Positions 7,658 to 14,623 of a stretch of 64,000 nt of DNA are shown here, in pieces (the first letter of the stretch is position 1; the number at the start of each line of letters is the position of its first letter). The position numbers were made by a program, and so were the translations under genes. The DNA comes from Helicobacteraceae bacterium (GTDB taxonomy: Bacteria; Campylobacterota; Campylobacteria; Campylobacterales; Sulfurimonadaceae), in assembly GCA_027038835.1 (NCBI GenBank), contig JALWGC010000016.1, positions 1 through 64,000 on the forward strand. The letters run 5' to 3'. Under the pieces are notes generated by a model. The model saw only the letters and a program-made list of their open reading frames with translations, ran no database searches and was not told the DNA's origin.

Positions 7658-8298
7658 TACGAATCCTTTAATTGGTTTTTCTTTTCAGAAATGCCACCTG
7701 AATGAGGCACATTACCATGAATTTCTTGTGGAACTAAATCCATTGTTTTCATATCGCTTCTTTCATGCCATGTCAAATTGTTTTCTTTTCTGTATTGTTT
7801 AATATCTTGCGGAGTCCATTCTTTTCCATTTTTTCCTTCTATAGTCCATTGTTGGGCAAGCTTTTCATCTGCTTGAGTGAAATTTGCATATCTATCTTCT
7901 GTAAAATCATCTATTTCTACAGTTCCCTCTGCAAAAGGTGAAAAATCTGGTTTTTCATCTATAAATTCAATACCTTCTTTACCGTATGGTTCTAAAATCT
8001 CTTCCCAAGTTTTTTCATTTCCTGGTGGTTTTTTAGGTATTTCTTTTGGATCTGGTTTCCAAACAGAATCACCTTTTTCCCTTAACCACTCTCCACCATT
8101 TTCTGGAAGTAGAGTTTTTATTTCATATTCTTGTAACTCCATTTTTATATCAAATATCTCATCTTTATTAGCAATGATTTCTTTAGCAATATTTTTAACT
8201 ACTGCTTCTTCTGGAAAAAGATAATCTGCACTCTTTTCTAAAACATCAAAGCTTTTATCAACGATATTTGTTTCTATATTTTTAGTTATTTTATCCAT
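7657..8298 (-). CDS. Standalone WHH-type HNH/Endonuclease VII-fold toxin
   Basis: 213 residues. The C-terminal half contains the signature region of WHH nucleases from polymorphic toxins: PDFSPFAEGTVEI (118-130), the FTEDRYANFTQADEKLA helix (132-148), then LTWHERSDMKTMDLVPQEIHGNVPHSGG (175-202, broken here only by mention). The family usually reads W-H-H. Here it is WHE (177-179), while H194 and H199 are kept. The N-terminal half lacks a secretion domain, repeats or signal peptide, unlike classic polymorphic toxins. It is therefore probably a cargo-size effector. DNA or RNA cleavage is inferred from the family. It lies 14 bases after the HerA-like ATPase gene. Confidence 0.75.
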   Translation of the reverse strand: MDKITKNIETNIVDKSFDVLEKSADYLFPEEAVVKNIAKEIIANKDEIFDIKMELQEYEIKTLLPENGGEWLREKGDSVWKPDPKEIPKKPPGNEKTWEEILEPYGKEGIEFIDEKPDFSPFAEGTVEIDDFTEDRYANFTQADEKLAQQWTIEGKNGKEWTPQDIKQYRKENNLTWHERSDMKTMDLVPQEIHGNVPHSGGISEKKNQLKDS

Positions 8299-8312
8299 TT
8301 TTTATCCTCGCT

Positions 8313-11300
8313 CTATTTTAATATCTTAGTAAAATTAATCTCTTCCATACCAACTCTAATTGCTGCTAATGAATACTTTGCTTCAAAAGATGTTGTTTTA
8401 AATTTTTTTATTAATATTTTATCTAATTTGGATTTTAAAGGCAACTTTTCATTCATAACGAAATTTATAGAGTTTTTAAAACCCATATCCAGACTTATGT
8501 TCTCTAAGATTAATAATGTATAATCAATATTCTCATTATCATAATATTTCATCGAAGGGAAGTATTGTTTAATATTTTTATGTTTGAAAGATTTTTTGAA
8601 TTTTTGTATTGATTTATCAATATTTTTGTTTTCTATTAAAGATTTTATTAATACAAGAAAAGATCTATATACCTGTAAATAGCTATCTATATCATTATAA
8701 TGTTTTATATTTGATATACTTTTGAATTGGTTAAATGCTCTTATAGCTAAATAAAAATAAATATTTTCATTTTCAACTTTTATATCTGTCTTAAACTTAT
8801 CCCATTTTGTTGTAGTATTTTTTTCATCAAAAAACACTGAATTTATAATATCTAATATTAGTTTTTGCAATCTATAATTGTTTATATCTTTTAGTTTTGT
8901 TAATTCGCTATTTGGAACATAAAAATCTTTTTCGTAGATTATTTCATATTTATATTTATCATTCCTTTCTAAAAAGTTTTGATAGAATTTATCAATTTGA
9001 CTATCTTCGATATTTTTAAAATTATATTCATCAATTTTAACCATAAAAGCTTGATGTATATCTTTGTTGTGAACTATGGCTTCACCAGGTTTCAATTCTG
9101 CTATATCCAATATCTGATCTTCATTTAGATTAATAGAATTTCCTACCAATTCTCTATCTTCTTTATCCATAGTTCTTTGAATAATTTTAATATTTGTATT
9201 TTTTACAACATCTGGATGTAGCTTTGAAGCAATTTGGTCAGCTATAATTATACCTTCACCATATGCCCTAATTTCTGCTAAAATATTTGTAAAGGTTTCA
9301 ACAGCTTTTGCTTTTGAATTGGCTTCTTCTAAACCTCTATCTTTAACATTTGGCAATAATCTATGAGCTTCTTCTATAACCGTAACATGTTGCAAGTTGT
9401 TAAACAAACCTTTTTCTTCTCGGTATTGATATAGTTTATTAAAAATCAATCCCATCAAAAAAGCTTTTTCTTCATCATCTACAATACTTGATAACTCAAT
9501 AATAGTAGGTTTTTCAAATAATATATCTGAACTAAAAGCATGCCTTGAATTAAATATTTTACCTTTTGCACCAATTGTTAAATTTTTTATCCTTGTTTTA
9601 AGTGCAGCTTTTAAATTACTATCTAATTCCCCTGCATAGCCTGATTCTTCTACAACGCTTTCTATTTTATTTTTTAAATCCTCCATATTTGGAAAAAGTA
9701 AACTTTGTCTATCGTAATCTGCTTCTTTTGAATCGGTAAAATATGGATTATCTTCTGTTTCAAAATCCCAGCCTCTATCTTCATATATTTTATATATAGC
9801 TTCTTCAAGAATATAAGGCATAGGTCCATACATTGGGAAAGCTGAACTAAATACTGTTTTTAACATATCTACATGTTTTGTTAATGTTACACTTTTGTTT
9901 TTTCTACTGTGTTCAAATATAAAAGGATTAAATTTAAAAATATCATCTTTAGTTCCAGGTCTAAAAATCTGTAAGTTTGAAATATTTGCTAAAAGATGTT
10001 TATATTCACTTTTTGCTGGTTCTATAACTAAAAATGGAATTTTTTTATCAAGTTTGTCAGATTGTAATTTAGTCAAAATAGTTTTAATAGTATTTGATTT
10101 TCCACTTCCAGTAATTCCTGAAACAAATAAATGTGAATTTAACGATTCAAATGAGATTTTAAATCTTTGTTTTGTAGATTTCTTTTTAATTAAAACATTG
10201 CCTATATCGATTGATTTATATTTGTCTATATTTTTTGATTGAGTTGAGCCAAAACTTGATGTTTTTGAAACGCTTATTCCATCAACATCATTATTTGGTA
10301 AAGTAGCCAATAAAGATAATTCTTCTGTATTTATAGCTGTTGTAAATCCGCTAAATGATGGGTGAATTGGATGTTTAAGAAATTTATCATCCAAATACAA
10401 CATAGGAAATTTTTTTTCTATATTAAACTTATCTTTTAAATCATATGTAAATCTTATAGATTCATAAAATGTTTCATCACCGCTGTAAACACTTTTTAAA
10501 GTATGTTCTAACTGATTTAAAATAACACCATCATTTGCTTGTATATAAAGTGCACAGTTCCACATACCATGATTTAAACCTTTTTGAAATCTTTCAATAT
10601 ATTTGTCTATTAGCTCTTCACAATATTTGGCTGATTTGTTTATTTCTTCAAAAGTGATACCCTGAAGTTGTGTAAATGTATCGCTTTCATTTGCAGAATG
10701 TGTTTGAGTTGTGCTATTGGTTCTTGTTTTTGTTTCGGTTGTGCTATTGGTTCTTGTTTTTGTTTCGGTTGTGCTACTGCTTAATGTTGGTCCAAATAAC
10801 ATTCCAAGCATTGCTCCACTACTTAAACCAATAGCTCCACCTAAAAGTGGTCCTAATATTGTATCAGCTCCCGCTTCAGCCATTTCTCCAATTTGATCAT
10901 AATCATCAAATATATTACTCCATTCTGCTTTTATATCTTCCCATAAATCTCCAAATTCACCTGTGCCTACAGCTTCAATTCTACTATATGAAGAACCAAT
11001 TGATGGAAAAACTTCATGCAATATTGCCGCCAACTTTGAACCTATTTCGCTATTGCTCCCAGCTAACGTTCCAACACTACCTAATCCTATCATAGGTAGT
11101 AGTACACCTTTTAAAGCTTTTATAGTACTATTTTGTGTTTTTGCTGTGGATTCGCTTGAACCTTTAGTTTTCGCCAAAGATTTGCTTGAACCTTTGGTTT
11201 TTGCCAAAGATTCGCTTGTTCCTTTAGTATTAGCTTGACTTTCTTGTATGTTTTTAGTTATCTTTACAAACTTATGAAGTTCATCACCTAATGATTGATA

Positions 11301-11867
11301 ATTTGATATTATTTCTTGTATAGTTTCTAATCTATATGATTCTGCAACAAGTGTTATACTAAATTCTTTTCCCAACATTGGAAAAAGAATTTTTTCTAAA
11401 TACTGTTTGAACGATTTATCAGAATCTCTCTTTAAAGAAGGTATTCCAAGCATCGCTTTTGTATGTTTATAATTATTTGGTTCAACGGTTTTAACAATAT
11501 TTGTTTTTGAACCTGAATATATACCTTCAAAAGTATCTTTTAAAAATTTGCCATCAGTAGACCCAATATATAAATCAATCCCTTCTAATGTCCCTTCAAT
11601 TTTATAAATGAACTTACCAGAATAAGATGATATCGCACTTAATATTTGCTGAAAATCTATTAAATGTAAATCGCTATCTTCTTTTGATCTATCATAAAAA
11701 ATATGAGATATTTTGATGAATTCTAAATCGCTATTATTTTCTATTACTATCTTTTCGACATCAAAAATCTCATAATTTCTCCGTTCTAAAAAATTTTGAA
11801 TTGCTCTATCAAGTTTAATTTCCAAAATATCTAAATTTTGCTTTGAAATTCTTTGACTTTGACGCAT
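8313..11867 (-). CDS. HerA/VirB4-like ATPase with inserted hydrophobic glycine-rich segments
   Basis: 1184 residues. The motor is at about 560-960: Walker A GITGSGKS (about 584-591), FLVIEPAKSEY, Walker B VIEEAHRLLP, then IIADQ and NTNIKIIQRT, the HerA/FtsK-superfamily pattern. The N-terminal 200 residues are unrecognised. Two glycine-rich hydrophobic stretches (about 254-270 and 335-360, GGAIGLSSGAMLGMLFG) are embedded in S/T-rich linkers with ten-residue repeats (about 212-247 and 364-390). They look like a membrane hairpin or glycine zipper inserted before the motor. The C-terminal 220 residues are helical and unassigned. AAAGGAAAGG precedes ATG 11867. It heads the operon with the nuclease, immunity and dynamin genes, so protein translocation is plausible but unproven. 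Confidence 0.8.
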   Translation of the reverse strand: MRQSQRISKQNLDILEIKLDRAIQNFLERRNYEIFDVEKIVIENNSDLEFIKISHIFYDRSKEDSDLHLIDFQQILSAISSYSGKFIYKIEGTLEGIDLYIGSTDGKFLKDTFEGIYSGSKTNIVKTVEPNNYKHTKAMLGIPSLKRDSDKSFKQYLEKILFPMLGKEFSITLVAESYRLETIQEIISNYQSLGDELHKFVKITKNIQESQANTKGTSESLAKTKGSSKSLAKTKGSSESTAKTQNSTIKALKGVLLPMIGLGSVGTLAGSNSEIGSKLAAILHEVFPSIGSSYSRIEAVGTGEFGDLWEDIKAEWSNIFDDYDQIGEMAEAGADTILGPLLGGAIGLSSGAMLGMLFGPTLSSSTTETKTRTNSTTETKTRTNSTTQTHSANESDTFTQLQGITFEEINKSAKYCEELIDKYIERFQKGLNHGMWNCALYIQANDGVILNQLEHTLKSVYSGDETFYESIRFTYDLKDKFNIEKKFPMLYLDDKFLKHPIHPSFSGFTTAINTEELSLLATLPNNDVDGISVSKTSSFGSTQSKNIDKYKSIDIGNVLIKKKSTKQRFKISFESLNSHLFVSGITGSGKSNTIKTILTKLQSDKLDKKIPFLVIEPAKSEYKHLLANISNLQIFRPGTKDDIFKFNPFIFEHSRKNKSVTLTKHVDMLKTVFSSAFPMYGPMPYILEEAIYKIYEDRGWDFETEDNPYFTDSKEADYDRQSLLFPNMEDLKNKIESVVEESGYAGELDSNLKAALKTRIKNLTIGAKGKIFNSRHAFSSDILFEKPTIIELSSIVDDEEKAFLMGLIFNKLYQYREEKGLFNNLQHVTVIEEAHRLLPNVKDRGLEEANSKAKAVETFTNILAEIRAYGEGIIIADQIASKLHPDVVKNTNIKIIQRTMDKEDRELVGNSINLNEDQILDIAELKPGEAIVHNKDIHQAFMVKIDEYNFKNIEDSQIDKFYQNFLERNDKYKYEIIYEKDFYVPNSELTKLKDINNYRLQKLILDIINSVFFDEKNTTTKWDKFKTDIKVENENIYFYLAIRAFNQFKSISNIKHYNDIDSYLQVYRSFLVLIKSLIENKNIDKSIQKFKKSFKHKNIKQYFPSMKYYDNENIDYTLLILENISLDMGFKNSINFVMNEKLPLKSKLDKILIKKFKTTSFEAKYSLAAIRVGMEEINFTKILK
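10708..10767. repeat. Two perfect 30-base tandem units inside the HerA-like gene
   Basis: The 30-base unit encodes the ten-residue linker STTETKTRTN. Units run 10708-10737 and 10738-10767, followed by a decayed third. Because the period is ten codons, copy-number change would keep the frame and only alter linker length. Confidence 0.8.
11131..11250. repeat. Degenerate 30-base tandem repeats inside the HerA-like gene
   Basis: About four units of 30 bases encode variants of (K/T)TKGSSESLA. They form the S/K/T-rich linker just before the first hydrophobic glycine-rich segment. The two middle units (11161-11190 and 11191-11220) are the most alike. Confidence 0.7.
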
Positions 11868-11938
11868 AGCCTTTCCTTTATCTTAAAAACTACAACAAAT
11901 TTATTTGTTTATTTTAATTTTTTCTGAAATCAGATCTT

Positions 11939-13063
11939 TCATAATAACTGTCCAGAAAAACCACCTACCAACCCACACAAAACTCCACTACGTCCGATCC
12001 CTATCAGTTCATCGCGCAACTGTTTACACTCTTCAAACGCGATCCGCTCTCCATGTGCCGCTTCGTTTCGTACAGGTTGAACCAGCTTGATAGCTTGGGG
12101 GATCGTCTTTAGGATGAAGTGGCGCAGAGCTGGGTCTTGGACTTGAGCGTAGATCGCATCTTTTATATCTTTGTAAAAAAGCAGATACTTGTTCGTTCCT
12201 AAGTTTGGCTTGTTGGTTGCGTAGTCACCCAAAGTAAAACTATGTCCTTGGACGGTATATGCTATCTGTGAAAGCTCTGAGTTTTGCTCCATCAAGAGAA
12301 CAAACAGTTTTCTTAAAAACAGATACACCTCTTTCTCAAACGCTTTGGAGAGCTTTATAGCTACGGCGGTGAAGTCGTAAAGCAGGTCTTTTTCGTTCTC
12401 TTCAAACTCTATCTCCGCTGAAACAAGCGCTTCTTGGGTGTTTGGGTGAAATGCGTAAAAGATATCTTCACCGAACCGATACCGTATAAGCGCCTTTTTC
12501 ACTTCAAGAGTTTTTTTGCTTTTAAAGATCTCCGTGAAGTAGCGAAACTCTTCATTGTCGGTTTCAAAATACTCAATCTCCTCATCCATCTCCACAACAA
12601 GTGGATAAACATACTTGTTTCCATACACGGCGTAGTGGTGGTTGTCAAAGTTCGGTGTAGTAAAGTTGGCAAGCACTTTATCTCGAACAAATTCGAAATC
12701 GTTTTGAGCGATGGAGCGGATATCGCTGATGATAAACCACTCCTCCACTTCGAGGGATTTCTCTTTATAATACGCCGGAGCTTCGTTTGAGCGATCTTCA
12801 TTGGTAACTTCTACCACTTTTGCGACATATAGGTTGGAGTAGTCCGTCAAAAAGAGCTGCAGATAGTTTTGCGGCGATACACTGTCATAAATCTCTTGAA
12901 GCCTCTCTTTGAAAGGATGTTCATAATCTCGCAACTTCGATCGCACTTTGCCAAATGCAACCCTTGCTTTCGTTTGTTCATCGTGATTTAACAAGATATC
13001 AACATGCTGTTGGATCACATCTTTTTCGTAGTATGGGTTATATAGCACAAGTAGATTATTCAT
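11939..13063 (-). CDS. HEPN-motif protein, candidate RNase
   Basis: 374 residues without signal peptide. The C-terminal part contains RNEAAH (R332-H337), a clean R-N-x3-H form of the catalytic RX4-6H motif of HEPN ribonucleases. An upstream helix (LSKAFEKEVYLFLRKL, about 238-253) fits the first HEPN helix. The first 220 residues are unrecognised. It overlaps the zinc-ribbon gene by one base (TAATG) and is transcribed toward the HerA-like operon, 71 bases upstream of it. Base composition is closer to the core genome than that of the operon. HEPN proteins often act as toxins or defence effectors. That role here is inference. Confidence 0.55.
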   Translation of the reverse strand: MNNLLVLYNPYYEKDVIQQHVDILLNHDEQTKARVAFGKVRSKLRDYEHPFKERLQEIYDSVSPQNYLQLFLTDYSNLYVAKVVEVTNEDRSNEAPAYYKEKSLEVEEWFIISDIRSIAQNDFEFVRDKVLANFTTPNFDNHHYAVYGNKYVYPLVVEMDEEIEYFETDNEEFRYFTEIFKSKKTLEVKKALIRYRFGEDIFYAFHPNTQEALVSAEIEFEENEKDLLYDFTAVAIKLSKAFEKEVYLFLRKLFVLLMEQNSELSQIAYTVQGHSFTLGDYATNKPNLGTNKYLLFYKDIKDAIYAQVQDPALRHFILKTIPQAIKLVQPVRNEAAHGERIAFEECKQLRDELIGIGRSGVLCGLVGGFSGQLL

Positions 13064-13260
13064 TAAATCTTATCTCTCCAGCAGCTATCTTTCCCAAACC
13101 ACCTATACAAAAACCTATCCCAAATATTCGCTCTCTTCAGCCTTTCACCGCATACCGGGCAAGTTGGAAAGAAATCTTCCATCTTCATGGCATCACCCAT
13201 CATTCGCACCTCTTTATGACCGCATTTTGGACATTTGTAGAGCCTTGGAGTAGCAAACAT
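13063..13260 (-). CDS. Small zinc-ribbon protein, partner of the HEPN protein
   Basis: 65 residues with two CPxCG knuckles (CPKCGHKE near residue 10 and CPVCGERL near residue 34), so a rubredoxin-like zinc ribbon. It is basic at the C-terminus. It is translationally coupled to the HEPN gene that follows (TAATG overlap), suggesting a joint role, perhaps a nucleic-acid or protein-binding cofactor. No other domain is visible. Confidence 0.6.
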   Translation of the reverse strand: MFATPRLYKCPKCGHKEVRMMGDAMKMEDFFPTCPVCGERLKRANIWDRFLYRWFGKDSCWRDKI

Positions 13261-13395
13261 CGACAGCCTTTTGCATCTTTGTCTAAATAGTATAAAAAAA
13301 AGATGTCAAAATCATGTCAAAATGAATATAACGTAAAAGTATTTTTATGAGTGCAACTTTTTTATCTGCATAATGCTACTCATAAAAAAAGCGAA

Positions 13396-13424
13396 TTTTT
13401 ACAATTTTGCTATAATTGTAAAAA
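13396..13424 (+). promoter_or_regulatory. Promoter/operator of the first RelE/ParE-type module
   Basis: TATAAT at 13411-13416 lies inside an 11-base perfect inverted repeat, TTTTTACAATT (13396-13406) and AATTGTAAAAA (13414-13424). The antitoxin ATG is 26 bases after the -10, with AGTAAGG before it. An inverted repeat over a -10 in front of a toxin-antitoxin pair is the standard layout for autorepression. Confidence 0.65.
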
Positions 13425-13442
13425 AGTAGTAAGGTCTGTTCT

Positions 13443-13682
13443 ATGCATACATTGACGCTACAACTGAACGACTCTGTTTACGATAAACTCCTTTCTTATC
13501 TAGAACAGTTTCAAAAAGAGGATATCCAAATCCTTGAAGATAGAGAAAAAAAAGAGTATGAGCTCTCTTCGAGAGAAGAGGTACAAGCAAGAGTACTACA
13601 AGCGGAAAAAAACGGTAATTACATCTCTATAGATGAGTTTTTTACACAGATAGATAAAAAGATAGAAGAACTCCAAACTTGA
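13443..13682 (+). CDS. Antitoxin of a RelE/ParE-type module
   Basis: 79 residues. The first strand (MHTLTLQLNDSVYDKLLSYL) resembles ribbon-helix-helix-like antitoxin N-termini. The remainder is highly charged and ends in an ISIDEFFTQIDKKIEEL segment typical of RelE/ParE-binding tails. It overlaps the toxin start by four bases (TTGA), so the two are coupled. It probably also represses through the inverted repeat at 13396-13424. Confidence 0.75.
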   Translation: MHTLTLQLNDSVYDKLLSYLEQFQKEDIQILEDREKKEYELSSREEVQARVLQAEKNGNYISIDEFFTQIDKKIEELQT

Positions 13683-13951
13683 AGATAGTTATCGAACACA
13701 GCTTTTCACAACCGCTCTTACAGATTCTCTCCACTATCGCTGAAGATAAAAAATCAGCCGCTATCAAGTTTAACAAAGAGCTCAAGGAGAAACTAAATCT
13801 TTTAAAAAACTCTCCTTATATGTGTAGAAAATCACTTTACTTTGAAGATGACAGATACAGAGATCTGATCTTCAAAGGCTACACAATCATCTACAAAGTA
13901 GAAGATGACATGATCAAAGTTTTAGATATCTTCAAGTGGCAGGAACGCTGA
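13679..13951 (+). CDS. RelE/ParE-superfamily toxin
   Basis: 90 residues beginning at TTG 13679, which overlaps the antitoxin stop. The pattern FNKELKEKLNLLKNSPYMCRKSLYF....YRDLIFKGYTIIYKVEDDMIKVLDIF is the classic RelE/ParE fold: two N-terminal helices, then the beta-sheet with the R-D-L and Y-x-I-x-Y-x-V blocks. Such toxins either cleave mRNA on the ribosome or poison gyrase. The residues seen do not decide which. Confidence 0.8.
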   Translation: MKIVIEHSFSQPLLQILSTIAEDKKSAAIKFNKELKEKLNLLKNSPYMCRKSLYFEDDRYRDLIFKGYTIIYKVEDDMIKVLDIFKWQER

Positions 13952-13983
13952 CTTTTCAGGTAGCCATCTCACAGCCATTCTTT

Positions 13984-14009
13984 AAAAAAACACCCATTTA
14001 GCTATAATT
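13984..14009 (+). promoter_or_regulatory. 26-base direct repeat copy 1, carrying the promoter of the second module
   Basis: A run of seven A followed by CACCCATTTAGCTATAATT, identical to 14592-14617 in front of uvrB. The -10 is TATAAT 14003-14008. The antitoxin ATG follows at 14041 with AGGGAGAGG as ribosome site. Downstream of the -10 the sequence instead resembles the promoter at 13411 (15 shared bases from 14001), so this promoter looks like a hybrid. Confidence 0.75.
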
Positions 14010-14040
14010 GTAAAAGTAAAAAAGGGAGAGGAAGTAGGCT

Positions 14041-14259
14041 ATGGCTGTTCTTAAACTAGAAGAAATGACAACTTCACAAAAGCTTATGGCTATGGAGGAG
14101 TTGTGGGAAGATATGAGTAAAAATTTGGATGATGAGATACTCACTCCAAAATGGCACAAAACCGTTCTTGCCGAAAGAGAAAACCAGCTAGAAAACGGTG
14201 AAACAACTTTTGAAAATTTTGACACCGCCAAAGAAGAGTTACTGAAAAAGTTTGCATAA
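14041..14259 (+). CDS. Addiction-module antitoxin
   Basis: 72 residues of the unstable addiction-module antitoxin family: a short leucine-rich N-terminus, then MAMEELWEDMSKN and PKWHKTVLAERENQLENGE, with W and H in the usual places, and a C-terminal tail that would wrap the toxin. It lies three bases before the toxin gene. A good ribosome site (AGGGAGAGG) precedes ATG 14041. Confidence 0.85.
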   Translation: MAVLKLEEMTTSQKLMAMEELWEDMSKNLDDEILTPKWHKTVLAERENQLENGETTFENFDTAKEELLKKFA

Positions 14260-14262
14260 TCA

Positions 14263-14553
14263 ATGAACATTCAGATCCTCACTCCTGCAAAAATCGACAT
14301 CTCAAACGGAGCCGATTTTTACGAACACCAAGAAAATGGGCTGGGAAAATATTTTTTAGAAAGTATTTTTGCAGATATCGAGTCCCTTCGGATTTATCGT
14401 GGTGTACACATCAAAGTCAATGACTACTATCAGCTTTTAGCGAAGCGTTTTCCTTATGCGATCTATTACAAATATAATGAAAAAACAATTTTCATCTACG
14501 CCATTTTAGATACACGGAGCAATCCAACCCACATAAAAAAGCGATTGAAATAA
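14263..14553 (+). CDS. ParE/RelE-type toxin
   Basis: 96 residues. The pattern A..D...GADFYEHQENGLGKYFLESIFADIESLR, then LLAKRFPYAIYYKYNEKTIFIYAILDTRSNP, is typical of the ParE/RelE toxins that pair with addiction-module antitoxins. The closing D-x-R-x-x-P is a family hallmark. It is coupled to the preceding antitoxin gene and lies just upstream of the uvrB promoter, in the same direction. Confidence 0.85.
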   Translation: MNIQILTPAKIDISNGADFYEHQENGLGKYFLESIFADIESLRIYRGVHIKVNDYYQLLAKRFPYAIYYKYNEKTIFIYAILDTRSNPTHIKKRLK

Positions 14554-14591
14554 TTTAAGTTTACGATAAGTATCTTACGACTATTTTTCCA

Positions 14592-14617
14592 AAAAAAACA
14601 CCCATTTAGCTATAATT
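14592..14617 (+). promoter_or_regulatory. 26-base direct repeat copy 2: uvrB promoter
   Basis: Same 26 bases as 13984-14009. TATAAT is at 14611-14616, and the uvrB ATG begins at 14624, only seven bases later. The expected transcription start falls at or next to the start codon. No Shine-Dalgarno sequence lies between them. Confidence 0.7.
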
Positions 14618-14623
14618 CGTCTC

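Noticed and set aside
11868-11938. Promoter of the HerA-like operon
   Set aside because: The 71-base gap has a ribosome site but no clear -10 box. Transcription could come from the HEPN gene, and I cannot place a promoter.
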